From contig NZ_CP047024.1 of assembly GCF_009796745.1 (NCBI RefSeq), positions 868,001-932,000 of the forward strand: a stretch of 64,000 bases of DNA, given 5' to 3'. Of this stretch, positions 18,810-28,108 are shown one piece after another. Each line of letters starts with the position of its first letter. Position 1 is the first letter of the stretch. Under the pieces are notes generated by a model, which was not told the origin of the DNA, searched no databases, and was given only the letters and a program-made list of their open reading frames with translations. The stretch comes from Paraglaciecola sp. L1A13 (GTDB taxonomy: Bacteria > Pseudomonadota > Gammaproteobacteria > Enterobacterales > Alteromonadaceae). The translations under genes were made by a program, and so were the position numbers.

Positions 18810-20303
18810 TTATTCGGCTAAATCATGGTGGCTTTTGTAAGAGCCTGTGTTGTCAAAGGTACGCTGCAAAGGCAAACCAGAGTCAATGTGTAAGGTATTT
18901 TTTCCGTCTTGGTCTTTTTCCAAGGAGAAACCGTCGTACAATTTTCCATCGGTAGTAAATGACTGATATCTAAGCTTATTAGCAGTTTTTTGGATTATCT
19001 GATAAGTGGGGGTATTCTCGCCTATGCGCTCAAGCGTCACACCGTAGTCACGGTATTCTTGCCAGCGAGTGGGTTTTTGTGGGTAAGTTTTCGGTCCCGC
19101 AACTGAGGTAACAAATACGGATTTCACTTTTTTAGGAGCCGTGGGGCTGGCGATTCTAGAGATATCATCTGCTGTACCTATGCTGCCTCGAGAGTAGGTA
19201 TGATCGTGACCTTGCAGTACTAAGTCGACATTGTGCTTTAAAAATACCGGTAAGAAAGCCGCCCGTACGTCAGGTTCGTCTTGCCCTGGGGTGTTTAACG
19301 GCATGCCGCAAGATGAAAATATCGGATGATGCATAGTCACAATACGCCATTTAGCAGAACTATTTTGTAGTGTTTCATCTAGCCATTGAGCTTGGGCTTG
19401 CAACAACGCAATGCTACCTAGCGCCTCAGAATTAAGCACAAAAATGTCTAGGTCTGGGTAACGCGTAACGTAAACGGTTTCTTGTAATTCAATCGGTAAT
19501 GTAGGGGTAAGGGGCAGGGTAAACTGGTCTTGCCAAAGTGTTGAAAGGGCCCATTTTCTTTGCTCATTTTTATCAACTTGCCAGTCATATTCATGATTAC
19601 CGGGTACGAGTATTGCCGGAAGCATACTGTGGATAAACTGCCCAGCATTGAGCCAATTGGACCACTGATGATCACTCGCGCCTTCATTCACTAAATCCCC
19701 AGCGTAAATGGCGAACTCAGCATTTGACGCCTGTTGCCAGGCTTTGCGCAGCACCAATGGCCAATGAGAGTAAATGCCATTTTGTGCGTCACCAAAATAC
19801 AAAAACTCAATGTCACTATTCGTTTTTTGTGCTGCGGTTTTAATTTGCTGCCATGGAGACCACTGATTTTCTGCTCCGTTGACACGGTAGTTGTAGAGGG
19901 TATCGGCCTGTAAACCTTTAAAGGTAACGGAATGGTAGTTAACCGCTGACAATTGTGCATTTGCAGGGTAGCGAAATGTACCTTGATTGTTTTTTCCTTG
20001 ACGCAACGATGTGGCGTGAGTGTTAGCTTCAATCGTCGTAGCGTGAATGTCGTAGCGTGCATCAGGGCTTGCTTGAACGATTTGAGCTTGAGATGACGTA
20101 ACGGATTGGTCACTGCGCCAAGTTACTGAAAGGCTGGTGGCGGGGGATTTCGTGGGGGTAATAATAATGCGGTCAGGCCATGACGACGCCGCAATATACG
20201 GTGTCGTGTCTTTAATGATATTGGCTTGGGGCGACTGGGCGCTAATGGCGTTGCCTGTGCCTATCAGTAATAATAAAAATGATGATATCCAGAATGGCGT
20301 CAT
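18810..20303 (-). CDS. Purple acid phosphatase-like metallophosphoesterase, exported
   Basis: A 497-residue protein with a signal peptide (LLLLIGTGNAISAQ). An N-terminal fibronectin-like domain (about 45-145) is followed by a calcineurin-type phosphoesterase domain. All metal motifs are present in order: FGDAQNG, GDLVNEG, GNHEYDW, MHHPIFSS and GHDHTYSR. The family hydrolyses phosphomonoesters with a binuclear metal centre. It lies 119 bases downstream of the TonB receptor gene on the same strand, probably as the last gene of the sigma-controlled unit. That suggests the receptor imports a phosphorylated compound or a product of this enzyme. Confidence 0.9.
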   Translation of the reverse strand: MTPFWISSFLLLLIGTGNAISAQSPQANIIKDTTPYIAASSWPDRIIITPTKSPATSLSVTWRSDQSVTSSQAQIVQASPDARYDIHATTIEANTHATSLRQGKNNQGTFRYPANAQLSAVNYHSVTFKGLQADTLYNYRVNGAENQWSPWQQIKTAAQKTNSDIEFLYFGDAQNGIYSHWPLVLRKAWQQASNAEFAIYAGDLVNEGASDHQWSNWLNAGQFIHSMLPAILVPGNHEYDWQVDKNEQRKWALSTLWQDQFTLPLTPTLPIELQETVYVTRYPDLDIFVLNSEALGSIALLQAQAQWLDETLQNSSAKWRIVTMHHPIFSSCGMPLNTPGQDEPDVRAAFLPVFLKHNVDLVLQGHDHTYSRGSIGTADDISRIASPTAPKKVKSVFVTSVAGPKTYPQKPTRWQEYRDYGVTLERIGENTPTYQIIQKTANKLRYQSFTTDGKLYDGFSLEKDQDGKNTLHIDSGLPLQRTFDNTGSYKSHHDLAE

Positions 20304-20340
20304 TACTATTTCCTAAGAGATTTGATAAACGTAAAATAAT

Positions 20341-20372
20341 AAAGCGCCCCTTAAAATTGGTGACGCTTTTTA
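20341..20372 (-). terminator. Possible terminator between receptor and phosphoesterase genes
   Basis: AAAGCG (20341-20346) pairs with CGCTTT (20364-20369) with an imperfect inner stem. On the minus strand it is followed by ATTATTTT and on the plus strand by TTTT. It could reduce read-through from the receptor gene into the phosphoesterase gene. Confidence 0.4.
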
Positions 20373-20422
20373 AGAAATAAATTGGCATAGGTTTCTATTC
20401 ATATGCCAGTGAGAAAATATCT

Positions 20423-22915
20423 TTAAAACGCGTAACTAACACCGCCGCCATAAGTCGCAGGTGCGCCCACTAAACGCGATCCACCATTAAGCTCTAAAAA
20501 GTACACTTCATCGGTAATGTTGCGCCCATAAGCATACAGATTCACGCCATTATTAAAGGTTACATCTACTCGCACACCGAGTAAGTCATAAGACGGCGCA
20601 GTATTGCCATCGCCCGCGTTAAGACGATTTGATTCTTCACCGTGGTAGCTGTAATTAATGCGGGCATTTAGTTGAGTATTGTTGGCAAAAGAGGTTTGAT
20701 AATTCAACGCTGCTGTTTGGCTCCATTCAGGTGAGCCCGGTAAAGGATCGCCAATAGTGCTGATAACATCATTCACTCGATTTGAACTGAATTCAGTGAT
20801 TTCTGTATCTAGGTACGTACCAGCAGTATTAAAGGTGATTTTATGATTGTTCGCTTCGTATAACGTTACAGCAATAGACGCCTCAGCACCGCGAACCGTT
20901 GCCTTACCAACGTTGGTTCGACCATTTGTATCATTTGACAAGCGGGCTGTGGCTTGCAGTTCTTCGAAGTCATAAGAGAACACATCAAACGTTAGGTTGA
21001 TAATGTCAGTCACATAACGCGCCCCCGCTTCATAAGCTAAAACTTCTTCAGATTCAAAGGGGAGGGTTTCTTCTTCTGAGAAGATTGACGTACCATCAAA
21101 CCCGCCACCACGATACGCGGTGCTAACAGAAGCAAACACATTGAGGTTATCGTTAATAAAATATTGCACCGCTAGCTTGCCTGATACATTGCTATCATCA
21201 AATTCACGATCCCAAGAAAAATTCGCTTGGGTGCTGAAAGTACTTTCGAATGTTGACAGTCCCCAAGGATCGAAGTCGATGTTCTCTCCGCGAAATTTAG
21301 CGTTATCTTTGGTGTAACGCAGGCCTGCGCTTACGACTAAATCGTTGGAAATGTTCCAGTCAATATTACCGAAGGTCGCGAAGCTGTTACGTCGTTGATT
21401 GTAGGGGGAACTATACTCTGACAGCACGGCATAACTGGACCAGTTACTGGTAAAATCAACAGAGTCGTTCATGAAAAATGCGCCAGCTATCCAATCAAAG
21501 TCGCCCCCAGTGGCGTCGCTTAAGCGAATTTCCAATGAAGTTTGATCCAGTTCATCGTCGAAATTATACTGATACCGAGGAAATGACGTACCGTCACCAT
21601 TGCCACTGACATTGCGTTCACTACTTTGCAATGCAAACAAGATGTCTAGATTTAAATCTGAATGTAATTGACGGGTGAAGTCACCTGAAAAACCGTTAAC
21701 GTCAATTTCATGGGAGTAGTACTGACTACTATAGAATGAATATGGGTCGCTATTTTCACCGGCATTTAACGCTGGGTTATCATCTTCAAAGGCGATGCGG
21801 TCATATTGACGAGTATCACCCCTATCCTGACTGACAAAGTAATGCAGGGTTAGCGAAGTGACATCATCAAAGTCATATACGGCGGTACCGCGAAAAGCGA
21901 ATAAATCTGCATCACCAAAGCCGTCACGTTCGCCTGGGTCGGCAACTGGTGGCACGATACCTTCGGCACCTTCTGGCACAAAGCCAGCAAAATTACCTGC
22001 ACCTTTACCATCCATAAAGCCGCCACCTTGCTCCATAAGTACGGCGACTCGGATACCTAAATTATCTGATACTGGGCCGCCAACTGCTGCCGTACCTGAA
22101 ACAAAATCGTATGAGCCATATTCAATATCCGCATAGCCGTTTAAGGAGTCCCCCGGTTTTTTAGTGATCGCGTTTATGGCACCTGCAGTGGTGTTTCGAC
22201 CATATAAAGTACCTTGTGGCCCTTTTAACACTTCGATACGCTCTAAATCAAACAGCGGCATGCTTAAATACGCATTAGACGTCTGATAAATGCCATCCAC
22301 ATGCAGTGCCACCGAGGGATTACCGTTAGGTTTATAATCGTCCGCACCACCAATACCACGGATGGTGATAAAGCTGTTTTCAGGACCCCCAAAAGCCGAA
22401 TTAATTGAAATACCGGAAAGACTATCGATCAAGTCAGTGAAATCAGTTACGCCTTGGGCTTTTAACTCTTCGCCGCTTAACACTGAAATGGCAACTGGGG
22501 CATCTTGTAAGCTACTGTCACGTTTGAGGGCTGAAACGACAATCTCATCCATTGGCGTCTGATAGTGTGCTGCGCGATTATTTGGGGTTGATAGGGTTGA
22601 TGAATTGGCTTTTTTTATGACAATTGCACCGCTTGGCTGTGCGTAAGCTTGCAAGCCGCTACCTTGCAGTAATTGCTCAACGGCACTCATTACCGACAAT
22701 TGACCCGTCGTGGCCACAGCTTGTTTATTACTCACTAGGCGGCTAGGAGCAATGATAACGGTGCCTGTTTGTTCAGACAGTTGATTCAATGCCTGGCCTA
22801 GGGGTTGAACGCTAATATTGATTTCGCTTTGTTGTGCAAAGACGACCATCGGTGACAAAGATGCCAGTGCGGTGCCAAACAAAGCGAACTTGATTGAACG
22901 ACTAAGTGTTTGCAT
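20423..22915 (-). CDS. TonB-dependent receptor with N-terminal STN signalling domain
   Basis: An 830-residue outer-membrane transporter. After the signal peptide (1-28), residues 32-102 form a secretin/TonB short N-terminal (STN) domain, the part that contacts a FecR-type anti-sigma protein in the periplasm. A TonB box-like segment (MDEIVVSAL) and plug follow, with LKGPQGTLYGRNTTAGAIN as the conserved plug motif, and then a beta-barrel ending in Phe. It lies downstream of sigma and FecR genes, so it is a FecA-like transducing receptor that switches on its own transcription when ligand binds. The ligand is unknown; no siderophore genes are near. Confidence 0.92.
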   Translation of the reverse strand: MQTLSRSIKFALFGTALASLSPMVVFAQQSEINISVQPLGQALNQLSEQTGTVIIAPSRLVSNKQAVATTGQLSVMSAVEQLLQGSGLQAYAQPSGAIVIKKANSSTLSTPNNRAAHYQTPMDEIVVSALKRDSSLQDAPVAISVLSGEELKAQGVTDFTDLIDSLSGISINSAFGGPENSFITIRGIGGADDYKPNGNPSVALHVDGIYQTSNAYLSMPLFDLERIEVLKGPQGTLYGRNTTAGAINAITKKPGDSLNGYADIEYGSYDFVSGTAAVGGPVSDNLGIRVAVLMEQGGGFMDGKGAGNFAGFVPEGAEGIVPPVADPGERDGFGDADLFAFRGTAVYDFDDVTSLTLHYFVSQDRGDTRQYDRIAFEDDNPALNAGENSDPYSFYSSQYYSHEIDVNGFSGDFTRQLHSDLNLDILFALQSSERNVSGNGDGTSFPRYQYNFDDELDQTSLEIRLSDATGGDFDWIAGAFFMNDSVDFTSNWSSYAVLSEYSSPYNQRRNSFATFGNIDWNISNDLVVSAGLRYTKDNAKFRGENIDFDPWGLSTFESTFSTQANFSWDREFDDSNVSGKLAVQYFINDNLNVFASVSTAYRGGGFDGTSIFSEEETLPFESEEVLAYEAGARYVTDIINLTFDVFSYDFEELQATARLSNDTNGRTNVGKATVRGAEASIAVTLYEANNHKITFNTAGTYLDTEITEFSSNRVNDVISTIGDPLPGSPEWSQTAALNYQTSFANNTQLNARINYSYHGEESNRLNAGDGNTAPSYDLLGVRVDVTFNNGVNLYAYGRNITDEVYFLELNGGSRLVGAPATYGGGVSYAF

Positions 22916-23116
22916 GATGTAACTTCCAGTTAATTAATGTGGGTTCGCTACAAGAGTCATCGTGGCGCGCTTTTTTTCAATAAACCGTCAGGTTTCATAA
23001 AAACTTCACACTGCGGGTGATTATTTACTCCTGATTATTTTCACCAATCATGAGGAGTTTATTTTGTGTATTGAGGTTCTTTATTCATGTGTATTGTTCA
23101 TGCAAATTCGCGCGTA

Positions 23117-23149
23117 GCGCCTGCATGCCATAGGTAGGCATACAGGCGC
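23117..23149 (-). promoter_or_regulatory. Hairpin between fecR-like gene and TonB receptor gene
   Basis: GCGCCTG-C-ATGCC (23117-23129) pairs with GGCAT-A-CAGGCGC (23137-23149) with one mismatch and a 7-nt loop. It starts 7 bases after the anti-sigma stop codon. No T-run follows on the minus strand, so it is more likely an RNA-processing or stability element, or a Rho-assisted stop, than a simple terminator. Confidence 0.45.
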
Positions 23150-23155
23150 GGCATG

Positions 23156-24223
23156 TTAATGTTTCGTCAATACGTTGCGGGTATCTTCTTCGGTTAATGT
23201 AATAGGATAAGCAGCGGCTAAACCCGCCAACATTTGATCTATTTGTTTGAAGGTGAAGGACGCGGTGATCGGTAACTCGTTGATGTCTTTATCTAGGATA
23301 ACAACCGGCTTTTTTGTATACCGATTAATATCCATCACTAAGCTTTTTAACGGCGCATTATCGTAAATAAATCGTTCGCTTAACCAAGCAAATTCTATTT
23401 CAGGGTCGAAACGAGAAACGTCGCCAATAAATGCACCATCTATGTTGGCCTGCAATTGTTCATAAGGGTGTAACTGCAGTACTTTCTCGTCTTCGTTGTC
23501 GTCCTCAGGCAGATCTACTACGTCAACTAAGCCTCGTTGAACCGAAATTTTTAATTCATTATCAGGACTGTGTTCTACCTCAAATGCCGTTCCTCGCACA
23601 CGCACTTGAGTATGCTGCGCTGTCACGGCAAATACCCGGGAAGGATCATGCGTCACATCAAAGTAAGCACTACCTTTACGCAGCGTTATGTGACGTTTGT
23701 ACTGATCAATATTGACTAATATACTTGAATTACCCGCTAAGATGACATCTGAACCGTCACTCAGCGTAATCATACGATTCTGCCCAATTGATGAGGTAAA
23801 GAGCGTTTCCGGTACCGCGATTTCTAATGTATCCGTGGTGTGAAATACGCCATTAACGACCAATAACGCGATGCTGGCTGCTAAGCCACTTAGTAAAACT
23901 GCTGCTCTTGCGAGTATGTGCTTAGGCTTGGTTTTAGCCGCCGAGACTGATTCTTGAGTAGCGTGTTGTGTTATCCAGTCCACAGCGCAATCTGTCATGC
24001 CTATTGTCTGCCAAACTCGCTGACACCGCTTGAATGCCTCTTGATTCAATTCATTACTGTTAAGCCATAGAATAAATGCTTCACGCTTTTCAGAGGTAGT
24101 ATGACCGGAATGTAAGTAGGTCAGCCATTCTCGCGCTTGAACATTAGGCGCATTTTCCAGTGAGGTCGTTGTTTGGTCGCCGTCGGGATCATGCGCCACA
24201 GGCTCAATTATTTCATGTTTCAT
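23156..24223 (-). CDS. FecR-family anti-sigma factor
   Basis: A 355-residue single-pass inner-membrane regulator. The open frame extends to 24256, but ATG 24223 is preferred: it lies 4 bases after the sigma gene stop with AAAGAG in front. The N-terminal cytoplasmic part (DUF4880-like, with WLNSNELNQEAFKRCQRVW) binds sigma. A transmembrane helix (VLLSGLAASIALLVV) follows. The periplasmic FecR domain contains TLSDGSDVILAGNSS and VRVRGTAFEV, and a C-terminal STN-like module meets the receptor. It holds the sigma factor inactive or activates it on a signal from the receptor. Confidence 0.9.
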   Translation of the reverse strand: MKHEIIEPVAHDPDGDQTTTSLENAPNVQAREWLTYLHSGHTTSEKREAFILWLNSNELNQEAFKRCQRVWQTIGMTDCAVDWITQHATQESVSAAKTKPKHILARAAVLLSGLAASIALLVVNGVFHTTDTLEIAVPETLFTSSIGQNRMITLSDGSDVILAGNSSILVNIDQYKRHITLRKGSAYFDVTHDPSRVFAVTAQHTQVRVRGTAFEVEHSPDNELKISVQRGLVDVVDLPEDDNEDEKVLQLHPYEQLQANIDGAFIGDVSRFDPEIEFAWLSERFIYDNAPLKSLVMDINRYTKKPVVILDKDINELPITASFTFKQIDQMLAGLAAAYPITLTEEDTRNVLTKH

Positions 24224-24227
24224 GATT

Positions 24228-24902
24228 TCAGCTCTTTCGAATGGACGCTTGGCCACGTTTAACGGGAGAGATAATATTTGTTTTTAACGCAGGGTTATCG
24301 GCTTGTTCATCGACACTTTCTAAAATAGCCATTGCGCTATTCAGTTGACGGCTAATATCCGCGATACTCCAACCGGTATCGGCGGATATTTGCATGTAAG
24401 TTTGCCCTTTTATACGGGCGCGCATTAATACTTCCCGTTGTTTATCTGTTAACTGTTCTGTGCCTTTTTGAATCGCTGCAATACGTTGTTCACCTTGTAG
24501 AATGGTTTCTGGGCAAATATCGTCACATTGATCTGTATTTAGCGTTAACTGCTGGTCAATAAATTTGCGGGTTTTACATAAACGACCGATAGATTTTAAG
24601 GTGATATTAATTGCTATTTTGATGATGTAGGCTTTGGGATCCTGTACCTCCGCGATATTGTTCATCTGTGCGAATCGGCTAAAAGCCTCTTGTGCAACAT
24701 CTTCGGGCTCAGGGGGACCAGAACCATAACACTTGTGCAATAGGCGACATACATCGCGCCAGTGCGCCTTAAATAGGCCATCGATAAAATGCTGACCACA
24801 AGGCTTAGCTTTTTGCTGAGACTCACAAGCACGCTCAGATACGTTATCTTTCCATTGCCCATGGATAAAAAACAACGGTGCTTTGTGCAGCGTTTTGCTC
24901 AT
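24228..24902 (-). CDS. FecI-like ECF RNA polymerase sigma factor
   Basis: A 224-residue sigma-70 family protein. Region 2 includes LFKAHWRDVCRLLHKC and EPEDVAQEAFSRFA (about residues 48-80). Region 4 is the helix-turn-helix around TYMQISADTGWSIADISRQL (about 170-190). It is longer than E. coli FecI by an N-terminal extension of about 45 residues. It heads the cluster with FecR (4-base gap) and probably transcribes the receptor and phosphoesterase genes. The same N-terminal extension is preserved in the pseudogene at 18419-18694. Confidence 0.9.
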   Translation of the reverse strand: MSKTLHKAPLFFIHGQWKDNVSERACESQQKAKPCGQHFIDGLFKAHWRDVCRLLHKCYGSGPPEPEDVAQEAFSRFAQMNNIAEVQDPKAYIIKIAINITLKSIGRLCKTRKFIDQQLTLNTDQCDDICPETILQGEQRIAAIQKGTEQLTDKQREVLMRARIKGQTYMQISADTGWSIADISRQLNSAMAILESVDEQADNPALKTNIISPVKRGQASIRKS

Positions 24903-25056
24903 TGGTATTTACTCGCCAAGGTCCAAAAAATCTGCCGGATCTTAACTGTGTTGAGCAACATAAATATGACACTGGGTGTAAAACTCCCAGACGTAATAAA
25001 AAATTCATATTGTTTTGATTGGTGTTTATTCAGTGTTCAGGACTGATAAACGGCCA

Positions 25057-25083
25057 CAAAAAAAGCCGGCGAACCGACTTTTA
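25057..25083 (-). terminator. Terminator of PEP-CTERM paralogue 1
   Basis: On the minus strand AAAGTCGG and CCGGCTTT form an 8-bp stem (one G·T pair) closed by a UUCG tetraloop, followed by seven T in total. A textbook Rho-independent terminator. Confidence 0.88.
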
Positions 25084-25105
25084 ATTTAAATGACTGGGAC
25101 AGAAG

Positions 25106-25945
25106 TTACTTTTTAAAACGCTTGCCTACACCAAGTCCAAGTAAACCTAGACCTAAAATAGCCAGGCTTGTTGGAGCTGGTACGTCGCGCTTGTCTAAGC
25201 CGATGACTATGTTGTCAAACTCGCCCGCTATACCTGAAGAGATAACCCGTAAACGGTTAAACGCTTCATTGGCTTCAAAGGCTATATTCACGTAAACGTT
25301 AGATGAATCTGCAGCTTGGTTACCTGACGTACCATTTAACTGGGACAACAACTCTGCACCGGTAATGCTGCTTACTAATACATCGTTAGAGTAAAACTCA
25401 AACGAGTTATACGTGTCTACTGAGCCCCAATAGAAACCTAAGTAATTGACACTCGAGTCTGCTAACGAAGGCACAGTTGCACCTAAGCTGGCTAAAAAGT
25501 CGGTGTAATCAATGTCAACGTAGCTATCGACGCCAACTGTTGATGGTGTTGTATAAGCGTAACATCCCGTGTCACCAGCTGGTGCAGCGGCAACATTTCT
25601 GGATGAACCTTTACGGACATTCAACACTGACGTTGCGCTTGCGGTAACGCTCAACGGCGAGTTGATTGCACAGCCTGTTGACGCGCCCGCGACGTTGTAG
25701 TCTTCATTTTGCGCCGAGTCTAAACCCGTAATCGCAGTGTTTGTATCGAAGGTTTCCACGAAGAAACCGTCGCTTAGTGAATTAATTGTGTTATCGGCAT
25801 TAACGTTAACGCTCGTTTTGCCAGAACCATCGGTCGCAGCCTGACCACCGAAGGTAATAACCGCAGCATTTACAGATTGGCTCACAGCCAATGCAATCAC
25901 TGTGGTAGTAAATAAGTATTTTGTGTTTATGAACAAGTTTTTCAT
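25106..25945 (-). CDS. PEP-CTERM exported protein, tandem paralogue 1
   Basis: A 279-residue secreted protein. The frame is open to 26029, but ATG 25945 has GGAG ten bases upstream and gives a clean signal peptide (MKNLFINTKYLF...VNAAVITFGGQ). The body is nearly the same as its neighbour at 26412-27254: shared segments include AVITxGGQ, TDGSG, NVAAAPAGD, YVDIDYTDFLAS, YLGFYWGS and RVISSG-AGEFDNIV. The C-terminus is the sorting signal VPAPTSLAILGLGLLGLG then KRFKK. It is probably handled by an exosortase and exported with exopolysaccharide. Ligand or role is unknown. Confidence 0.85.
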   Translation of the reverse strand: MKNLFINTKYLFTTTVIALAVSQSVNAAVITFGGQAATDGSGKTSVNVNADNTINSLSDGFFVETFDTNTAITGLDSAQNEDYNVAGASTGCAINSPLSVTASATSVLNVRKGSSRNVAAAPAGDTGCYAYTTPSTVGVDSYVDIDYTDFLASLGATVPSLADSSVNYLGFYWGSVDTYNSFEFYSNDVLVSSITGAELLSQLNGTSGNQAADSSNVYVNIAFEANEAFNRLRVISSGIAGEFDNIVIGLDKRDVPAPTSLAILGLGLLGLGVGKRFKK

Positions 25946-26366
25946 TTGTAACTCCGTTATGCAGCTACATTGACTGCTACTAAAGTATAAGCACAATTCG
26001 AGCCAATTAAATAAACCCATATATTTCATGCAGTTGCAATTAGACCTTATGACGACCTCACCAAATGTGTAAAATTTTGCGCGACTGGTGATGCAAATAA
26101 CACACAGTTACTGTAAAAAATTCCCATGTACTGGTTTAATTTCAATCAAATTATTATTTGTTAGCATGGATGAATTGGCTGTTTGTAGGAATGGTATAAC
26201 TAAGGTAACGTCTTGGTTAAAAAGGAGTTTTTATTTTTTTTACCAACATGTAAATTGGTTATAATGAATTTACTTAAGGGGGATTACTAACTGATATCGT
26301 GCAATTGGATTTTAATTAATTGAGTGCATTATTTCCTGACACCGATATTATAAATACTATAGGCAT
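25946..26366. other. Intergenic region between the PEP-CTERM paralogues
   Basis: This AT-rich stretch must carry the promoter of paralogue 1, since paralogue 2 has its own terminator at the far end. No additional gene is supported. Confidence 0.35.
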
Positions 26367-26392
26367 AAAAAAAGCCGGCAAGCCGGCTTTAA
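26367..26392 (-). terminator. Terminator of PEP-CTERM paralogue 2
   Basis: Perfect 8-bp stem AAAGCCGG / CCGGCTTT (26371-26378 with 26383-26390), 4-nt loop, then a run of seven T on the minus strand. Confidence 0.9.
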
Positions 26393-26411
26393 AATTTAAG
26401 ATTGAAATTTA

Positions 26412-27254
26412 TTATTTTTTTAATTTTTTACGTAGTGCTAAACCCATCAGACCTAAGCCTAAAAATGCCAGTCCAGCCGGAGCAGGTACTTCACGGTTAG
26501 TTAGACCTACTACAATGTTGTCAAACTCACCCGCTACACCTGATGAAATAACGCGTAAACGCGTAAATGCTTCGTCTACTGTAAAATCAATATTCACGTA
26601 AACGTTAGATTTATCAGACAATCTATCGCCTTCAACGCCGCCAACTAAATCTAGGATCTCTTGTCCGTCGATGCTGCCTACTAATACGTTTGAAGCTGAA
26701 TAGAATTCAAACGTATTGTATGTATCGATTGAACCCCAGTAAAAGCCTAGGTAATCAATGCTAGAACCGACAAGCGATGATTCGAAATCACCAATGCTAG
26801 CCAAGAAATCAGTGTAATCAATGTCTACGTAACTATTTTCACCGCGCACTTCTGGCGTGGTGTAAGCGTAACATGTGCTGTCTCCAGCTGGTGCCGCAGC
26901 AACATTATGCTCAGAACCTGTGCGTACATTTAATACTGATGTTGCGCTAGGACTAATAAGCAATGGTGAGTTAATCGCACAACCCGTAGACTTACCCGTA
27001 ACGTTATAACTTTCTACTGGTGATAACGGAAAGCCTGAAATAGCAGTGGCTTTATCAAACGTTTCAACGAAGAAACCTTCGCTAAGTGTGTCAATAGTAT
27101 TATCTGCATTAACTTTTAAACTGGTTTGGCCGGAACCGTCGGTGGCTGTTTGGCCGCCTAAAGTAATTACAGCTGCACTAGCGTGTTGTGTTGTGGCAAT
27201 GGCCAAAAGGGCTGCTACCGAGTAAAACTTCGCTTTCTTAAATAAACTTGTCAT
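26412..27254 (-). CDS. PEP-CTERM exported protein, tandem paralogue 2
   Basis: A 280-residue secreted protein with a signal peptide (MTSLFKKAKFYSVAALLAIA, cleavage after ASA) and the C-terminal sorting signal VPAPAGLAFLGLGLMGLA then RKKLKK. It aligns with paralogue 1 end to end without large gaps, so a recent tandem duplication produced the pair. Two cysteines (TGCAINS and DSTCYAY) are conserved in both and may form a disulphide. Each copy has its own terminator, hence independent transcripts. Function unknown beyond export to the cell surface. Confidence 0.86.
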   Translation of the reverse strand: MTSLFKKAKFYSVAALLAIATTQHASAAVITLGGQTATDGSGQTSLKVNADNTIDTLSEGFFVETFDKATAISGFPLSPVESYNVTGKSTGCAINSPLLISPSATSVLNVRTGSEHNVAAAPAGDSTCYAYTTPEVRGENSYVDIDYTDFLASIGDFESSLVGSSIDYLGFYWGSIDTYNTFEFYSASNVLVGSIDGQEILDLVGGVEGDRLSDKSNVYVNIDFTVDEAFTRLRVISSGVAGEFDNIVVGLTNREVPAPAGLAFLGLGLMGLALRKKLKK

Positions 27255-27509
27255 AGGTTACTCCTTAACTACTACCTAACTGCAAACTGTCATTTGAAAT
27301 GATTACAATGCATTAACTGGGCCAGATTCAATAATTCCTTTTAATTCAATCTATTATCTAACTAGGTAATTGACTTTTTAAAAGCGGTGTAAAGAAAGTG
27401 GACATATCGAACATAGATTGTTTCTATGTGCATACGTTATAAAACGTCGCTCATTATAACCGCAGTTTATTATTTGGCAATGCTGTTTTTTTGTTCGATC
27501 TATTTAAGC

Positions 27510-27908
27510 CTATTGTTCAAATGCAAAGGGTAAAATATCGTTCATGCTCAGCGTTTTTATTTCACCTTCGCTGGTGGCCATATGCACCAGAGTTTCTTTG
27601 CTGGCGAATTCAAAAATACGCTGACGACAGCCGCCGCAAGGCGAACAAAAATGTTCATTTGGGCTAGCGATTAATATCTCCTTTACCTGCCTTGCACCCC
27701 CTGCAACCATCGCGGCAAGTGCATTGCCTTCTGCACATTGGCCTAATGGGAATGATACGTTTTCTACATTGCAGCCAGTATATATTTCGCCGTCTTCAGC
27801 GACTAAAGCTGAACCGACCCTGTAATCTGAATAGGGGGCATGGGCTTTAGCCTGCACGTCTAGGGCCGCATTAAATAAAGTTTGTAAGTCGGTTTGTGGA
27901 TTGTTCAA
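27510..27908 (-). CDS. cdd: Cytidine deaminase (homotetrameric type)
   Basis: A 132-residue zinc enzyme that deaminates cytidine and deoxycytidine to uridine forms in pyrimidine salvage. The zinc site is C58-A-E60 (GQCAEGNAL) with C91 and C94 (SPCGGCRQ); E60 is the proton shuttle. Length fits the small tetrameric class. The gene stands alone, divergent from nlpI. A 255-base gap to the PEP-CTERM paralogue holds nothing recognisable. Confidence 0.95.
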   Translation of the reverse strand: MNNPQTDLQTLFNAALDVQAKAHAPYSDYRVGSALVAEDGEIYTGCNVENVSFPLGQCAEGNALAAMVAGGARQVKEILIASPNEHFCSPCGGCRQRIFEFASKETLVHMATSEGEIKTLSMNDILPFAFEQ

Positions 27909-28108
27909 AATAGCACCGCTTGTTTTTGTGGTAGCCCGCTAGTGTGCATTATTTTTACAACTTGATACAGTAGAACGCAACTTTCGGGCTGTGGTTGTCT
28001 TTACATTTCTCACTAAATACGCCACTCTGCCATTTAATTAAACGTCACTTTCTGGCTGATTTCGCTTTTTTATCGCCATCACTTTTAGGTCAAGCGTCGA
28101 ACATTCTT

